Position numbers and translations under genes: made by a program. The notes below the pieces were generated by a model. The model was given only the letters and a program-made list of their open reading frames with translations, searched no databases and was not told the origin of the DNA. Positions 23,120-32,788 of a stretch of 64,000 nt of DNA are shown piece by piece. Numbering within the stretch: the first letter of the stretch is position 1; each line of letters starts with the position of its first letter. Origin of the DNA: JBCCGI01 sp039029355 (GTDB lineage Bacteria > Planctomycetota > UBA1135 > GCA-002686595); assembly GCA_039029355.1 (NCBI GenBank), contig JBCCGI010000003.1, forward strand, positions 1 through 64,000. The letters are read 5' to 3'.

Positions 23120-25189
23120 ATGCGCCTACTTGTCCCGATCCTCCTCGCGGTGCTTGTCGCCGTCCTCTTCCTCCTCTCCGGGCGCGAAACCGATCTTGAT
23201 CGCGACACCGCACACGGCGCGCTCGCACCGCTGCCGGCGGTCGAGGCCGGCGCAAGCGAGCTCGCGTCCAGCACGCCGTACACGGTGGACCGACGCCGCG
23301 CGGTCGAGGGCATGCGTCGAGTCCGCGTCGAGCTGGCCGGGGGCCACGGCGCACCGATCCAGCTGCTGGTCTTCGTCGAAGGCGGGTCGCTGCTGAGGCT
23401 CGAGGACGACGGCGATCAGGTCTGGGATGTCGGGACCGAGCGCGCGATCCTCGCCGCGTCGGCGCCCGGCTTCACGGGCGACATGATGGCGGCGTTGGAG
23501 GGCGACGCGCAGGTGACCCTCAGGTTAGAGGCCTTCGGAGAGGTCCACATGCTCGCCGCCGATGCGAACGGAGCGCCGACCGAAGGCGTACTTGCGTTCC
23601 TGACTCTACCGTTCGAAGGAGACGAGCGTGGCGCCGCCCAGCGCAAGCTGCGCTTTGGGGAGGCACGGAGCCTCTTCGAAGGCACGCTCGAACCCGAGCT
23701 CTTCGACGTCACCTTTGAGGGCCTGCGCGAGCATCCCTTCGACGCCCTGGACCGCGCGCTCGCCGCGGCCGGCGAGCGTGAGCTCTATCGGATGACCGAC
23801 TCGTACGGGAGGATGGTCTGGGGCGGCATTCCGCCGCTCGAGGGGATGACGATCGAGCTCGACACGGACTGCCGCTGCGAGGACGTCGAGGGCAACCCGG
23901 CCCTCTCAAAGACCTCGCTCTCGCAGGGCGAGCTGTTCGTGCGCCGAGTCGAGGAGCGCCGCAGCGCGCCCTTCGACCTCGCGCCGGGCGGGCTCGTCGA
24001 GCGCGGGTTTCGCTGCGAGCGGTCGGCCGTGGTCCGCGGCCGCTTCGCGCCGTTCCCGCCCGGCGCCGAGGGCGTCTTCGCGGTGCAGAACGTGCGGACC
24101 GACATCGAAGTCGACGGAGCGAGCGTCGTCTCGCTCAACGAGAAGCATCGGTACATCGAGGCCGACGGTAGCTTCGCCGCGGTCGTCAAGCCCGGGCGCA
24201 AGCGCGTGATCGCCTCCTGGAGTGCCGGCGATTGCTCGTTCAGCATCGGCCACGAGGTTCACCTCGCGCCGGGCGGCGACCTGGATCTCGGTACGCTCAC
24301 GCCTCCGAAGGACGCGAGCTCGATCACGGTGCGCCCGGTGCTGGTCGACGAGGTCGGAAACGAGCTCGCTTGGGAAGATCACGCCGCGGGCGTGGCCCCC
24401 ACGGTGCTCGTTCAATACCGCGTCGTTCGCCACGGTCGTGCGCTCGGCGACCCGGACGGCGGCTCGACCGCCGTCCAGCAGGCCAGCTGCCGCATCGGCG
24501 AGGCGATCGGGCTCTGCGGGCTGCCGGGCGGCGAGCTCGAGCTGACCACGCTGCTCGACTGGGGGCCCACCGGACCGCCGCGCGGGCTCCGCCTGCGTCG
24601 CGGTGCAGGCAAGCTGCAGCGCACGCCTCTGCGCGCTGGCGACTCGGGTGAGGTGCGGGTGCCCTTCGTCACCGAGGCTTCCTACCACGCCACGATCGTC
24701 GTCCACAACGACGCCGCGGTTCGCCCGCGCGCGGGCGCGAGCGTGAGCGGCCGGCTGCTTCGCTTCGGCGGCGAGTCGAGCATCACTATGGTGGGACGGC
24801 TCGACGCGGCCGGCGCGTTGACCTTCGAGGTCGAGGCGCCGGCAGGCAACTACGCGTTCTACGCCCAGCTCCCCGGCACCGACTCGGCGTCAGGCTTTGG
24901 GATTCACGCGCTGGCGAGCGTTGTCGTCGGGCAGGCGCAGCGCGTCGAGACCGTGTGGAGCCACGGAACGCGCGTCGAGGTTGGCTCGGACGAGGACGGG
25001 TGGGACCCGGCGTCCGAGCCGGTCGAACTGCTGCTGCGCACCGACGCCGGCGACATGTCGGTCGCCGTCCTGAAGGCGAGTGAGCTTGACGGCGTGCCGC
25101 CCGGTTCGGGTATCGAGCTTCCGAGGAGCAAGCGCGGGTACTTCCTGCCGCCGGACGCGCCGACGGTGAGTATCCCGCTCGACGGCTGA
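23120..25189 (+). CDS. exported or membrane-anchored protein with carboxypeptidase-regulatory-like domains
   Basis: The protein has 689 residues. One hydrophobic N-terminal segment (MRLLVPILLAVLVAVLFLLSG) probably acts as an uncleaved anchor. The long exterior is built of beta-strands with repeated short motifs such as LEAFGEVHMLAADANGAPTEG, VRPVLVDEVGNELAW and LTFEVEAPAGNYAFYA. These resemble carboxypeptidase regulatory-like (transthyretin-fold) modules. No catalytic residues are evident. The architecture is similar to the exported part of the sigma fusion encoded further along, which suggests a shared lineage-specific surface module. The start is the ATG before the hydrophobic segment. Confidence 0.6.
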   Translation: MRLLVPILLAVLVAVLFLLSGRETDLDRDTAHGALAPLPAVEAGASELASSTPYTVDRRRAVEGMRRVRVELAGGHGAPIQLLVFVEGGSLLRLEDDGDQVWDVGTERAILAASAPGFTGDMMAALEGDAQVTLRLEAFGEVHMLAADANGAPTEGVLAFLTLPFEGDERGAAQRKLRFGEARSLFEGTLEPELFDVTFEGLREHPFDALDRALAAAGERELYRMTDSYGRMVWGGIPPLEGMTIELDTDCRCEDVEGNPALSKTSLSQGELFVRRVEERRSAPFDLAPGGLVERGFRCERSAVVRGRFAPFPPGAEGVFAVQNVRTDIEVDGASVVSLNEKHRYIEADGSFAAVVKPGRKRVIASWSAGDCSFSIGHEVHLAPGGDLDLGTLTPPKDASSITVRPVLVDEVGNELAWEDHAAGVAPTVLVQYRVVRHGRALGDPDGGSTAVQQASCRIGEAIGLCGLPGGELELTTLLDWGPTGPPRGLRLRRGAGKLQRTPLRAGDSGEVRVPFVTEASYHATIVVHNDAAVRPRAGASVSGRLLRFGGESSITMVGRLDAAGALTFEVEAPAGNYAFYAQLPGTDSASGFGIHALASVVVGQAQRVETVWSHGTRVEVGSDEDGWDPASEPVELLLRTDAGDMSVAVLKASELDGVPPGSGIELPRSKRGYFLPPDAPTVSIPLDG

Positions 25190-25209
25190 TGCGGCTCCGA
25201 CTCCGCCCC

Positions 25210-25241
25210 GCCCGCTCGCCACGACGTCGCGGCGAGCGGGC
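25210..25241. terminator. hairpin terminator between convergent genes
   Basis: GCCCGCTCGCC pairs perfectly with GGCGAGCGGGC (11 bp) around a 10-base loop. It sits in the 60-base gap between two convergent genes and is followed on the plus strand by GCCTTCGG. There is no clear T-run. Confidence 0.6.
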
Positions 25242-25249
25242 GCCTTCGG

Positions 25250-25864
25250 CTAGACCTCCGGCGCGCTCGCCAGGAACTCAGCCAGCTCGGCCGACGCGTG
25301 ACGCGCCAGCTGGACCATCGCCTCGCGGAACGCCTCCGGATGCGCCGCGTGCCCGGCGGACTCGAAGCCGACCGAGCCACGCTGCTCGCCCATGGTGTGG
25401 TAGGTGCGCTCGTACAGGACCCCGCCCTGTGCGTCGAGCACCTCGATCGCGCAGGCGAGGTCGACGCTGTACTCGCCCCACTTGAAGAGCAGGGGCTCCT
25501 GGCCGTCGAGCTTGACGATCTCCGGGCGCAGGATGGCGACCACGCCTTCCTGCCGCGCCGAGGCGACGGCGTCGGTGGCCTCGGCCGCGGCCATGTGGAC
25601 TCTCTCGAAGCGGCTGCCGAGGGCATGGCGGAAGGCGTCCACGGCGCAGGGGCCGACCTCGAAGACCCACTTCTTGAAGTCCATCCAGTCGGTGCTGGTC
25701 TCGCGGTAGGTGCGGAAGTCCTCGCTGACGAGCAGCAGGACCTCGGCGTCGACGCGCGGCTCGGGGCCGATGAAGTCGGCCGAGCTGATGGTGGGGCGGA
25801 CGACGGCCTGGCAGGAGGTCAGGGCGATGGCGACGACGGGTGCGAAAGCGGCCTTGGGGAACAC
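25250..25864 (-). CDS. lipoprotein of unknown function
   Basis: The protein has 204 residues with a clear lipoprotein signal (FPKAAFAPVVAIALTSCQAV; lipobox L-T-S-C). The mature part contains AEVLLLVSEDFRTYRE, FEVGPCAVDAFRHALGSRFERVHMAAA and YSVDLACAIEVLDAQGGVLYERTYH. The alternation of strand and helix resembles small periplasmic lipoproteins that associate with outer-membrane machinery, but I cannot assign a family. The GTG start has GAGGAG 9 bases upstream. An ATG nine codons earlier lacks a site. It lies 76 bases beyond the end of the sigma-fusion gene on the same strand and could share its transcript. Confidence 0.65.
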   Translation of the reverse strand: MFPKAAFAPVVAIALTSCQAVVRPTISSADFIGPEPRVDAEVLLLVSEDFRTYRETSTDWMDFKKWVFEVGPCAVDAFRHALGSRFERVHMAAAEATDAVASARQEGVVAILRPEIVKLDGQEPLLFKWGEYSVDLACAIEVLDAQGGVLYERTYHTMGEQRGSVGFESAGHAAHPEAFREAMVQLARHASAELAEFLASAPEV

Positions 25865-25940
25865 GGGCTCTTCTCCTCTGGGGTGCATCTGGGGATTGCG
25901 AGGGGGAGCCTCCGCGTGGGCAAGACGCGTGCCGGGCCGG

Positions 25941-28610
25941 TCACCGGCTCGCGTCTGCCGGCGTCCGCACCTTCCCGGCGCGGTCGACCTCGAGCGACCA
26001 CGGACCGTCCGCCGTGACGGTCGTGTCGAACCCAAAGGACGCATCGCCGCACGTGACGCGGAGCCGCAGCTCGCCGATCGGCAGGGAGAGCTCGGGGGTT
26101 TCCCATAGCCCCGGGCCGGCGGGGTGGAGCGAGTCGTCCACGCCCCAGAGCAACCGCATGCTCGGCGCGGTCGGTTCGATGCGTCCGTCGGCCAGGCGCA
26201 GGCCGGTCAGTGCGCGCTCGGGGTCGCCATCGGGCTGGGCGGAGCTCCACGACAACGCCAGCCGTCCCCGCCCGTCGTAGGCCTCTACGCGCAGCGCGGA
26301 CCCGGTTGGCTCGCAGCCGGAGATACGCAGCCGCGTCGGGCGCCGTGCGCCCTCGCCGTGCAGCAGCGGTAGCCGAACGGCGACCTCTCCCGAGGCCACC
26401 GTCCGCAGTGGAAGCGGGAACGGCGCGTCGAAGTGCGGTACGTGTACGGCGATCCGGGCTCCTTCGGCGGGGACCTCTTCGAGCGCGACCTCGCCGCCCG
26501 CGCCGACCGGCCACCAGCTGCCCGCGATGCGCTCAGCAGCGGCGGGATCGCCCGCGGCGATCTCGACCCAGGCGCCCTCGAGCGGCCGATCGTCGGCGTC
26601 GCGGAGCACGAGCCGCGCGTGGAACGCCGGCTGAAGCGTCAGCTCGAGCTCGCGCTCTCCCTGCCCGAGCTCGACCTCGACTTGCTGCTGCGCGTAGCCC
26701 GGCGCGTCAGCCACGAAGAGCCACCGGCCGGGTCGAAAGCGCTCGGCGAAGCCGATGGTGCCGTCGGCGATGCGCTCCGGGTTCGGAATGGCGCCGCCGC
26801 CCGAGAAGGGCTGCGCCAGGACCCGCGTGTCCGGCAGGAGCGCGCCCGTGTCCGCCGCCGTCACGGTGCAGGTCACCAGCGTGCGCAGGCGGCTGTCGCG
26901 CGGCGTGAGGCGCAGGTCGAGGTCGCCGGCCTGTACGGTGCGGCGGCTGCGGATGCCCCGCGCGCCTAGGCCGAAGGCGACCTCGTAGGAGCCCGCGGTG
27001 AGGCCCGCGAACCGAAAGCGGCCTTCGCCGTCCGTTTTGAGCGGCCCGGGCGTGGCGCGCGCGCGCCACTCGATCGGCAGCCGAAGGGCCGCGCCGGGAA
27101 CGCCGGCGGGGCCGTGGGGGACGACGCGCTCCAGGCGGACGGGCGCTCCTGCGCGCGGAAGGCCTGCGCGGTCGACGATGACGCCGCCGAGGACGAGCTC
27201 GGGCTCGACCGCAACGCGATACGGACCCAGGTCGCCGTCGACGCGAAGCGGCCCGTGCACCTCGTGCCCGAAGCCGGCGGCGTCGACCCCGAGGTGGAGC
27301 CGCGTGCCCGGCGCCAGGTGGCGGAAGGTCGCCTCGCCGTGCGCGTCGCTGACGGCGGAGCGCAGCGTGTAGTCGGTGCCCTTGAGAAAGAGCTGTGCGC
27401 CGCGGACCGGCGCTCCCTGCTCGTCGACCACCTGCACCGCCAGCGCGTAGTCGGACACCAGGTGCAGGTCGGTGGGATCGTCGCTGGACAGCCAGTCGTT
27501 CGGGCCGCGGGGCGTGCTGCGCCGCCAGCTCAGAGCATCGGGTAGGCCGGCCTTGGGCTTGCCGATCAGCGCGAAGCGCGGCGGGTCGGACACGGTCGCC
27601 ATGAGCGCCGCGTCGGAGGGCACGCCCTCGAGGCGATACGTGCCGTCGGAAGCGCTCACCGTCTCGGCGAGCACGACCGGCGTGTTGCGCTCGAGCACGT
27701 AGGGAAAGGTCGAGCGCACCGCGCGCACGCGCACGCCCGCGAGCGGCGTGCCGTGCTCTATCGTGCGTCCGAAGACGCTTCCCCGCGCGGCGACGAGCGG
27801 CTCTTCGGGCGCGTGGAACGGCGTCGCGGATTCCGCCGTTGCGGCCTCGATGCGCGCTGCGTCGGGCGCTCCCGCGGCGACGAGCGCGGGGCCGCGTTCG
27901 GTAGTTCCCACACCGAGGTCCCGGGCGGCGGCGACCTCCGCTGCCTCGCGGGGCGCGCCGCCGCGGTCGATCGCGAGCAGTCCCAGCAGACAGGCGAGGC
28001 CGCCCGCCGGAGCCGCGACGAACACGGCCCTGCGCGTCGCCTTCGAGGGCGTGAGGCGCCCGAGTCCGAGCAAACCCAACAGGCCGGGCAGCCAACCCGG
28101 GAGCGAGCGGCCGGTGCCGCGGCGACCGATGCGCAGCTCTTCCCGCAGCTGCGTCAGCCCGCGCTTAAGGCGCGTGCGGACGGTCTCCAGGGGGACTTCA
28201 AGCTCGGCGGAGAGCGCCGGCAGCGAGAGCCCCCGCTGGTAGCGGCCCGCGACGGCGCTGCGGTACGGTTCGCGCAGGCGTGCCACCGCCTCGGCGAGCG
28301 CGCAGCAGGTGTCCGAGTAGGCCGCGTCTTCCTCGGGCGACGGCGTCGGCTCGCGCGGCTCGACCGCGCGCTCCCAGTCGGCGCGGCGGCGCGTCGCTCG
28401 GCGCTCGTGGAAGAACTCGCGCCGCAGCACGGTCGCGAGCCAGGGAAGCAGCGGGCGGTCTTCGCTCGGTCGGCCTTGGATCCAGCGCAGCCAGGTCTGC
28501 TGGATCAGGTCGTCGACGTCGTTCTCGTCGTCGACAAGCCGGCGCGCGAGCCGGCGGAGCGAGGCTTCGTGGAAGCGAAAGGGTGCAGGGCGCTCTTGGT
28601 GCGAATCCAT
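25941..28610 (-). CDS. ECF sigma factor fused to a transmembrane segment and exported carboxypeptidase-regulatory-like domains
   Basis: The protein has 889 residues. Residues 10-85 are sigma region 2 (LARRLVDDENDVDDLIQQTWLRW, LLPWLATVLRREFF). About 110-165 are region 4 with a helix-turn-helix (LREPYRSAVAGRYQRGLS...LSAELEVPLETVRTRLKRGLTQLREEL). A basic linker leads to one hydrophobic segment near 195-215 (AVFVAAPAGGLACLLGLLAI). About 670 residues of repeated beta-sandwich modules follow (FGRTIEHGTPLAGVRVRA, LAVQVVDEQGAPVRGAQLFL, LGGVIVDRAGLPRAGAPVRL, HARLVLRDADDRPLEGAWVEI), expected outside the membrane. This makes a tethered sigma factor with its own sensor-like exterior. The frame is continuous. 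The ATG at 28610 is a choice; a GTG 28 codons upstream is possible. Confidence 0.85.
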   Translation of the reverse strand: MDSHQERPAPFRFHEASLRRLARRLVDDENDVDDLIQQTWLRWIQGRPSEDRPLLPWLATVLRREFFHERRATRRRADWERAVEPREPTPSPEEDAAYSDTCCALAEAVARLREPYRSAVAGRYQRGLSLPALSAELEVPLETVRTRLKRGLTQLREELRIGRRGTGRSLPGWLPGLLGLLGLGRLTPSKATRRAVFVAAPAGGLACLLGLLAIDRGGAPREAAEVAAARDLGVGTTERGPALVAAGAPDAARIEAATAESATPFHAPEEPLVAARGSVFGRTIEHGTPLAGVRVRAVRSTFPYVLERNTPVVLAETVSASDGTYRLEGVPSDAALMATVSDPPRFALIGKPKAGLPDALSWRRSTPRGPNDWLSSDDPTDLHLVSDYALAVQVVDEQGAPVRGAQLFLKGTDYTLRSAVSDAHGEATFRHLAPGTRLHLGVDAAGFGHEVHGPLRVDGDLGPYRVAVEPELVLGGVIVDRAGLPRAGAPVRLERVVPHGPAGVPGAALRLPIEWRARATPGPLKTDGEGRFRFAGLTAGSYEVAFGLGARGIRSRRTVQAGDLDLRLTPRDSRLRTLVTCTVTAADTGALLPDTRVLAQPFSGGGAIPNPERIADGTIGFAERFRPGRWLFVADAPGYAQQQVEVELGQGERELELTLQPAFHARLVLRDADDRPLEGAWVEIAAGDPAAAERIAGSWWPVGAGGEVALEEVPAEGARIAVHVPHFDAPFPLPLRTVASGEVAVRLPLLHGEGARRPTRLRISGCEPTGSALRVEAYDGRGRLALSWSSAQPDGDPERALTGLRLADGRIEPTAPSMRLLWGVDDSLHPAGPGLWETPELSLPIGELRLRVTCGDASFGFDTTVTADGPWSLEVDRAGKVRTPADASR

Positions 28611-28815
28611 GTAGAGGGACGAGGTGCCGTTGGCGAAGGCGGCGAAGGGCACGACGCACACCTTCTCCCTACCGTGCCGCAGGACCGCGGACACCGCAGG
28701 AAAAGGCGCGGATCGTTGAACCGGTCTCCGCTCGGGCGGGCTGTCAAGGGGCGTCCCCGCCAGGACACGCCTCTACAAGGCAGCGAGGGTTCTCGTCTCT
28801 CCGACCCCGAGTCTA

Positions 28816-28834
28816 CCGCCCTTCGGGAGGGCGG
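28816..28834. promoter_or_regulatory. leader hairpin upstream of the PL11-like gene
   Basis: CCGCCCT/AGGGCGG forms a perfect 7-bp stem with loop TCGGG in the 280-base gap between the divergent sigma-fusion gene and the PL11-like gene. It lies 56 bases upstream of the latter's start. It could be a leader structure or the end of an upstream transcript. Confidence 0.3.
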
Positions 28835-28890
28835 CAACGGGGGCGCGGCGCATGTGGACCCTCTTTCCGAGAGTTCCTGCAGCAAGAAGC

Positions 28891-31800
28891 ATGAGTATGC
28901 ATATCCGAAGACCCGTGTTCCGGCTGTCGTTTGGCGCGCTCGCCGTCATCGCCGCGGTGGTGGCTGCCAACGACAGCGAATGGCCCCCTCTCGCCGACCC
29001 GCACTGGGACGGCACCGCGGTCGTCAACAACCCGACGCCGGGCTCGCCGCTTTATCTGGACCGTATCGAGTTCACGATCCCGAACGACCCTCCGTACTTC
29101 TACGCCGACTGGATCGGGGTCTGGCACGACGTGCCGTCGCCTGCGGAGTGCAACCAGCAGACCGGATCGACCCAGTACGGCGGCTTCAAAACCGACTTCG
29201 CCATCGGCGACGTCGACAACGACGGCGAGGCGGACGACATCATCATCACCACGGCCGGCGAGGCGGTCTTCGCCGCCGAGATGGACATCGACTGGTCGAC
29301 GTCGACCGGCGTCTTGAACCCGCACTGGCTTTGGCTCTCGCCGTTCGCCCAGTCCATCTCCAAGGTCGACCCCGTCAGCGGCGGGCTCAAGCCGGATCAT
29401 CAGCAGGGGACCCCGGGCGACCTGACGGACGACATCTACTCCTGCTTCGCGGCGAATCGCAACAACCCGCTGATCTGGAACTTCGTGCCGGACGGTGCCG
29501 CCGACGATACCAACGAGATCGCGTTCGTCGGAATCGACGCGAACAACGAGCGGCAGCACCTCTATCTCCTGCGCACCGACCCGACCGCTCCGGACGGTGT
29601 TCAGGTCGTCGATTCGACCGAGGGCGAGCCCTTCCCGCTGGACCTTTGGATCGAGCACCGGCTCGGCATCTGCAAGGTGCGCAACACCGAGTTCCCGCGC
29701 GACATCGTGATGACGCAGCACGGGAACGGCATCCCGTTCATCTGGAGCTACGGCAACGTGGGAGGGACGGACAAGCTGTTCTTCCAGTACTCCGGGAATC
29801 ACTTCCTGTCGTCCTCGGAGCTGACGGCCAAGGTGCACGAGTGCAACTGGACCGACCTCGACGGCGATGGGTTCGACGAGTTCATCGTGAACGGCGTCCT
29901 GGACTTCGTCGACGCCGACGCTGCCGGCAATCCGGTCGCGCTCAACGGCACCGACGGCACCGCGCGATGGCAGATGATGATCACCGAGCCGGACGGCACG
30001 GGGGGCGGCGCGCACGCCGATCAAGCGTACATCGGTGACTGGGACCCGCTGCGGCCGGGGCTCGAGATCCTGGCGGTCACCGAGCTTCCCTCCGGCGGCG
30101 GGCCGTGGGTCGGCCCCAATATCGGCGACTACCACCCCAAGGCGCTCGACACCCTGTGGGACGCTGACTGCGGCGAGCTGATCGACGAGTGGGATGCGGC
30201 GCCCAACTCCGACGGGCAGACGATCTATGGCGGCAACTGGACGGCGAGCTATGCGGGGCTCGAGGCGATCTCGTCGCCGAAGAGCAACATCACGCCGGGC
30301 TCGACCGACATCGTGAACCCGCCCGGGCAGGGCAACGGAAGCGGCAGCTATGCGCGCGGCATCCGGGTCACGTCGGATCCGCTCGACGACGACTTCGAGC
30401 TGCTTGCGATCGACGGAGCGCTCTTCGACGGCGCGTGGGCGTACGACGTCAACAACACGCTCAAGATCCGCTCAGGCGGGCCCTGGGGCCGTGTCTACGG
30501 GATGGACTGGGACGGCGACTACGCGACCGACGAGATCCTGAACCACCCGCGCAACGACGGCTACTTCATGGTCTTCCGAATGGGGGAGAAGGGGGACTGG
30601 GGCGCCGGTCCGCTGCCTCCCGGGATGCCGGACCAGCCCACGGTGTCGAGCGGGACTCCGCCGATCCAAGGTGAGGGCGACGACCCGGCCTGCGTGGGGC
30701 CGAACGGGTGGTGGTACTACTACTACCAGGGCGAGTGCGGCAACCAGCCGACGTGGAACTGGAACGACGGCGGTCCGGGGTTGGGCTCGCACTACTACGA
30801 GAAGCTGAAGGAGGTGTTCCCGAACCTCGGCGTCGGCGCGATCGTGGCGAAGCCCTACGACCTGCCCGGGTCGGACCATCGCGAGGAGATCATCGCGGTC
30901 TCGGTCCAGGCGGTGCCGACGATCCACGTGTACTTCGACAGTGGGCCGCTCCAGGCTGGGCTCGTGCGGCGGCCGTCGCCGCACAACTCGCTCGCGTACC
31001 GTGCGAACCGACAGACGCAGCCGATCCATCCCTTCGACTTCCGGAACGACGCGGTGGCGATCCAGCGCCTAGGAGTTCGCCCGTCGAACCCGGGATTGCC
31101 GTCGCGCGTGGTAGGCATCCCGCTGGGAGGCAGCGTGCAGCTCGAGGCGTTCCTCGAGTTCGAGAACGGCACCCAGATCGACGTGTCGAACCTCGTCACC
31201 TGGAAGCAGGACGCCGACGTGCCGGTCGGATCGCTCGACGTCTCCGCGACGGGCCTTGTGACCGAGGCGGGCGGGGTTCCGCTCAGCGGTCGCTTCCACG
31301 CCGAGATGACGTTGGAGGGCGAGCTGCGCATCAGCGAGCCGACCTACGTCTTCGCCACCGACGATCCCACGCCGCAGATCCTGCGGGCGGGCTACCTCGA
31401 TTCCTGGCTCGTCGACGACCCGCAGCAGGACGACCGGCCGCTCCGCGTCGAGGCCTGGGTCGGCCAGCGCGACAACGGGCCGTTCGTCGTGTTCGGTCAG
31501 GAGCTGGACGGGACCGCGTGGGCGGGGCTTCAGCTTCAGGACAACGGCATCGGTCCGGACGCCGAGGCCGGCGACGGCATCTTCAGCGGCGAGCTGGGCT
31601 CTCCGGCCGGTCTCGCGCTCGGCTCGAACCTGAAGGCGATCCGCGCGATGAGCGGGGCGCTCTCGATCGACACCAGCGGCGTCATCTCGGGTCAGCTCAA
31701 CTCGACGCCGTGGCCGTTCGTCGCGCTCGGCGGCGCGGCGACGCCCCCGCCGTGGCCGAACGTCCCGCCGCCCGTTGCGCTCTTCACCGAAGACGTCGTG

Positions 31801-32166
31801 TACGAAGCCCCGCGCATCCGGTCGCTCGGCTACCGGGGCTGGGGAGCACCCGGCGAGATCCTGCTCGAGGTCGAGGTGGAACCCTCGCCCCTGCATCCTG
31901 CCGTGCCGACCACGGTCTACGTCTACATGCCCGGGGTCGGCTATCTGCCGCTCATCGACCGCGGCGGCGGGTTCCACACGATCCGCTTCACCGGTGTGAC
32001 CGCGACGGGGCTCTTCCTCTTCAACACCGCGACGCTGATCCTCGACGACGGGCAGCTCTTCATGGGCGATCACGCGCCACATGCGTTCCTGCACCAGGCG
32101 CCGGGCTGGGACGTCGATGAGCCGGCACCGCCGCTGGGCTTCTGCCTCGAGCCGGTCGGCTGGTAG
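28891..32166 (+). CDS. secreted beta-propeller protein, rhamnogalacturonan lyase (PL11)-like
   Basis: The protein has about 1091 residues with an N-terminal signal (FRLSFGALAVIAAVVAAND). Calcium-loop repeats of PL11-type propellers are visible: AIGDVDNDGEADDIII near residue 105, WTDLDGDGFDEFIVNG near 320, and GMDWDGDYATDEILNHPRNDG near 545. The segment HADQAYIGDWDPLRPGLEILAVTE near 375 closely follows the PL11 pattern (G-H-G-D-A.H.GD.DP.RPGLE). A C-terminal beta-region of about 300 residues is added. PL11 enzymes cleave the rhamnogalacturonan backbone; whether this divergent member is active is unknown. The weak ribosome site leaves a choice between two close ATGs. Its stop abuts the stop of the convergent DUF4920 gene. 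Confidence 0.7.
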   Translation: MSMHIRRPVFRLSFGALAVIAAVVAANDSEWPPLADPHWDGTAVVNNPTPGSPLYLDRIEFTIPNDPPYFYADWIGVWHDVPSPAECNQQTGSTQYGGFKTDFAIGDVDNDGEADDIIITTAGEAVFAAEMDIDWSTSTGVLNPHWLWLSPFAQSISKVDPVSGGLKPDHQQGTPGDLTDDIYSCFAANRNNPLIWNFVPDGAADDTNEIAFVGIDANNERQHLYLLRTDPTAPDGVQVVDSTEGEPFPLDLWIEHRLGICKVRNTEFPRDIVMTQHGNGIPFIWSYGNVGGTDKLFFQYSGNHFLSSSELTAKVHECNWTDLDGDGFDEFIVNGVLDFVDADAAGNPVALNGTDGTARWQMMITEPDGTGGGAHADQAYIGDWDPLRPGLEILAVTELPSGGGPWVGPNIGDYHPKALDTLWDADCGELIDEWDAAPNSDGQTIYGGNWTASYAGLEAISSPKSNITPGSTDIVNPPGQGNGSGSYARGIRVTSDPLDDDFELLAIDGALFDGAWAYDVNNTLKIRSGGPWGRVYGMDWDGDYATDEILNHPRNDGYFMVFRMGEKGDWGAGPLPPGMPDQPTVSSGTPPIQGEGDDPACVGPNGWWYYYYQGECGNQPTWNWNDGGPGLGSHYYEKLKEVFPNLGVGAIVAKPYDLPGSDHREEIIAVSVQAVPTIHVYFDSGPLQAGLVRRPSPHNSLAYRANRQTQPIHPFDFRNDAVAIQRLGVRPSNPGLPSRVVGIPLGGSVQLEAFLEFENGTQIDVSNLVTWKQDADVPVGSLDVSATGLVTEAGGVPLSGRFHAEMTLEGELRISEPTYVFATDDPTPQILRAGYLDSWLVDDPQQDDRPLRVEAWVGQRDNGPFVVFGQELDGTAWAGLQLQDNGIGPDAEAGDGIFSGELGSPAGLALGSNLKAIRAMSGALSIDTSGVISGQLNSTPWPFVALGGAATPPPWPNVPPPVALFTEDVVYEAPRIRSLGYRGWGAPGEILLEVEVEPSPLHPAVPTTVYVYMPGVGYLPLIDRGGGFHTIRFTGVTATGLFLFNTATLILDDGQLFMGDHAPHAFLHQAPGWDVDEPAPPLGFCLEPVGW

Positions 32167-32622
32167 TCACTCCAGCAGCCGAACCGCGGAGGCGTTGAGC
32201 TCGTAGCCGTCGCGCTCGAGCTCGACGCCTCCGCCGCTTTCCTCCTGCAGGTGCTCGGCGTCCTCTTCCGATAGGACCTTCGGATAGAACGAGCCCTGGA
32301 TGAGGACGCGCTGGCCGACCGCTTCCTCGGGGAAGGCGTACTTGCCGCCGCAGCCCGTCTCCCAGCGCACGAGGGCCGTGTGTCCCTCGTCCTCGATCTG
32401 CATCCAGCAACCCTTCTTGACGCAGACGGCCGTCACCGTCGCCTCGACGAGGAGCGTGCGGTCGAAGTAGAGCTCCGGCGTGGCGTCGAGGACCGCGAAG
32501 GTCTCGACCGGTTGCGCGATCATCGGCTCGCCGAGTGTGTGGCCCGGCGGCAGCTCGACGCCGGTTCCGGCGCAGGAGACAAGGAGCGTGCCAAGGAAAA
32601 AGGCGGTGAGGTCGGTGCGCAT
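32167..32622 (-). CDS. DUF4920 lipoprotein
   Basis: The protein has 151 residues with a lipoprotein signal (LTAFFLGTLLVSCAGTG; lipobox L-V-S-C). The DUF4920 core is recognisable: LLVEATVTAVCVKKGCWMQIEDEG, then YAFPEEAVGQRVLIQGSFYP. This is an OB-fold-like module with a paired-Cys motif (C-V-K-K-G-C-W). The family is periplasmic with unknown role, sometimes near metal or redox genes. The ATG is placed before the lipoprotein signal; the longer frame upstream has no signal. Its stop directly adjoins that of the convergent PL11-like gene with no spacer. Confidence 0.8.
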   Translation of the reverse strand: MRTDLTAFFLGTLLVSCAGTGVELPPGHTLGEPMIAQPVETFAVLDATPELYFDRTLLVEATVTAVCVKKGCWMQIEDEGHTALVRWETGCGGKYAFPEEAVGQRVLIQGSFYPKVLSEEDAEHLQEESGGGVELERDGYELNASAVRLLE

Positions 32623-32788
32623 CTTGCTTGCGATGGGTCGTGGTTGCGAGGAGTCGGCTCGTCGCCGGCCGCCAGTGTAAACGGGCCGAGCTTGGGAGTG
32701 CACCGGGACGGTTTGCGAAGAAAAGTCCGTATCGCACCGGCATAACGACGGGTCTGTGTCGTTGGTACTCGCGGAGGAGGCAGACTCC

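Noticed and set aside
27753..30038. Plus-strand open frame spanning the sigma-fusion gene and the PL11-like gene start
   Set aside because: It crosses two well-supported genes in the wrong frame and has low-complexity composition.
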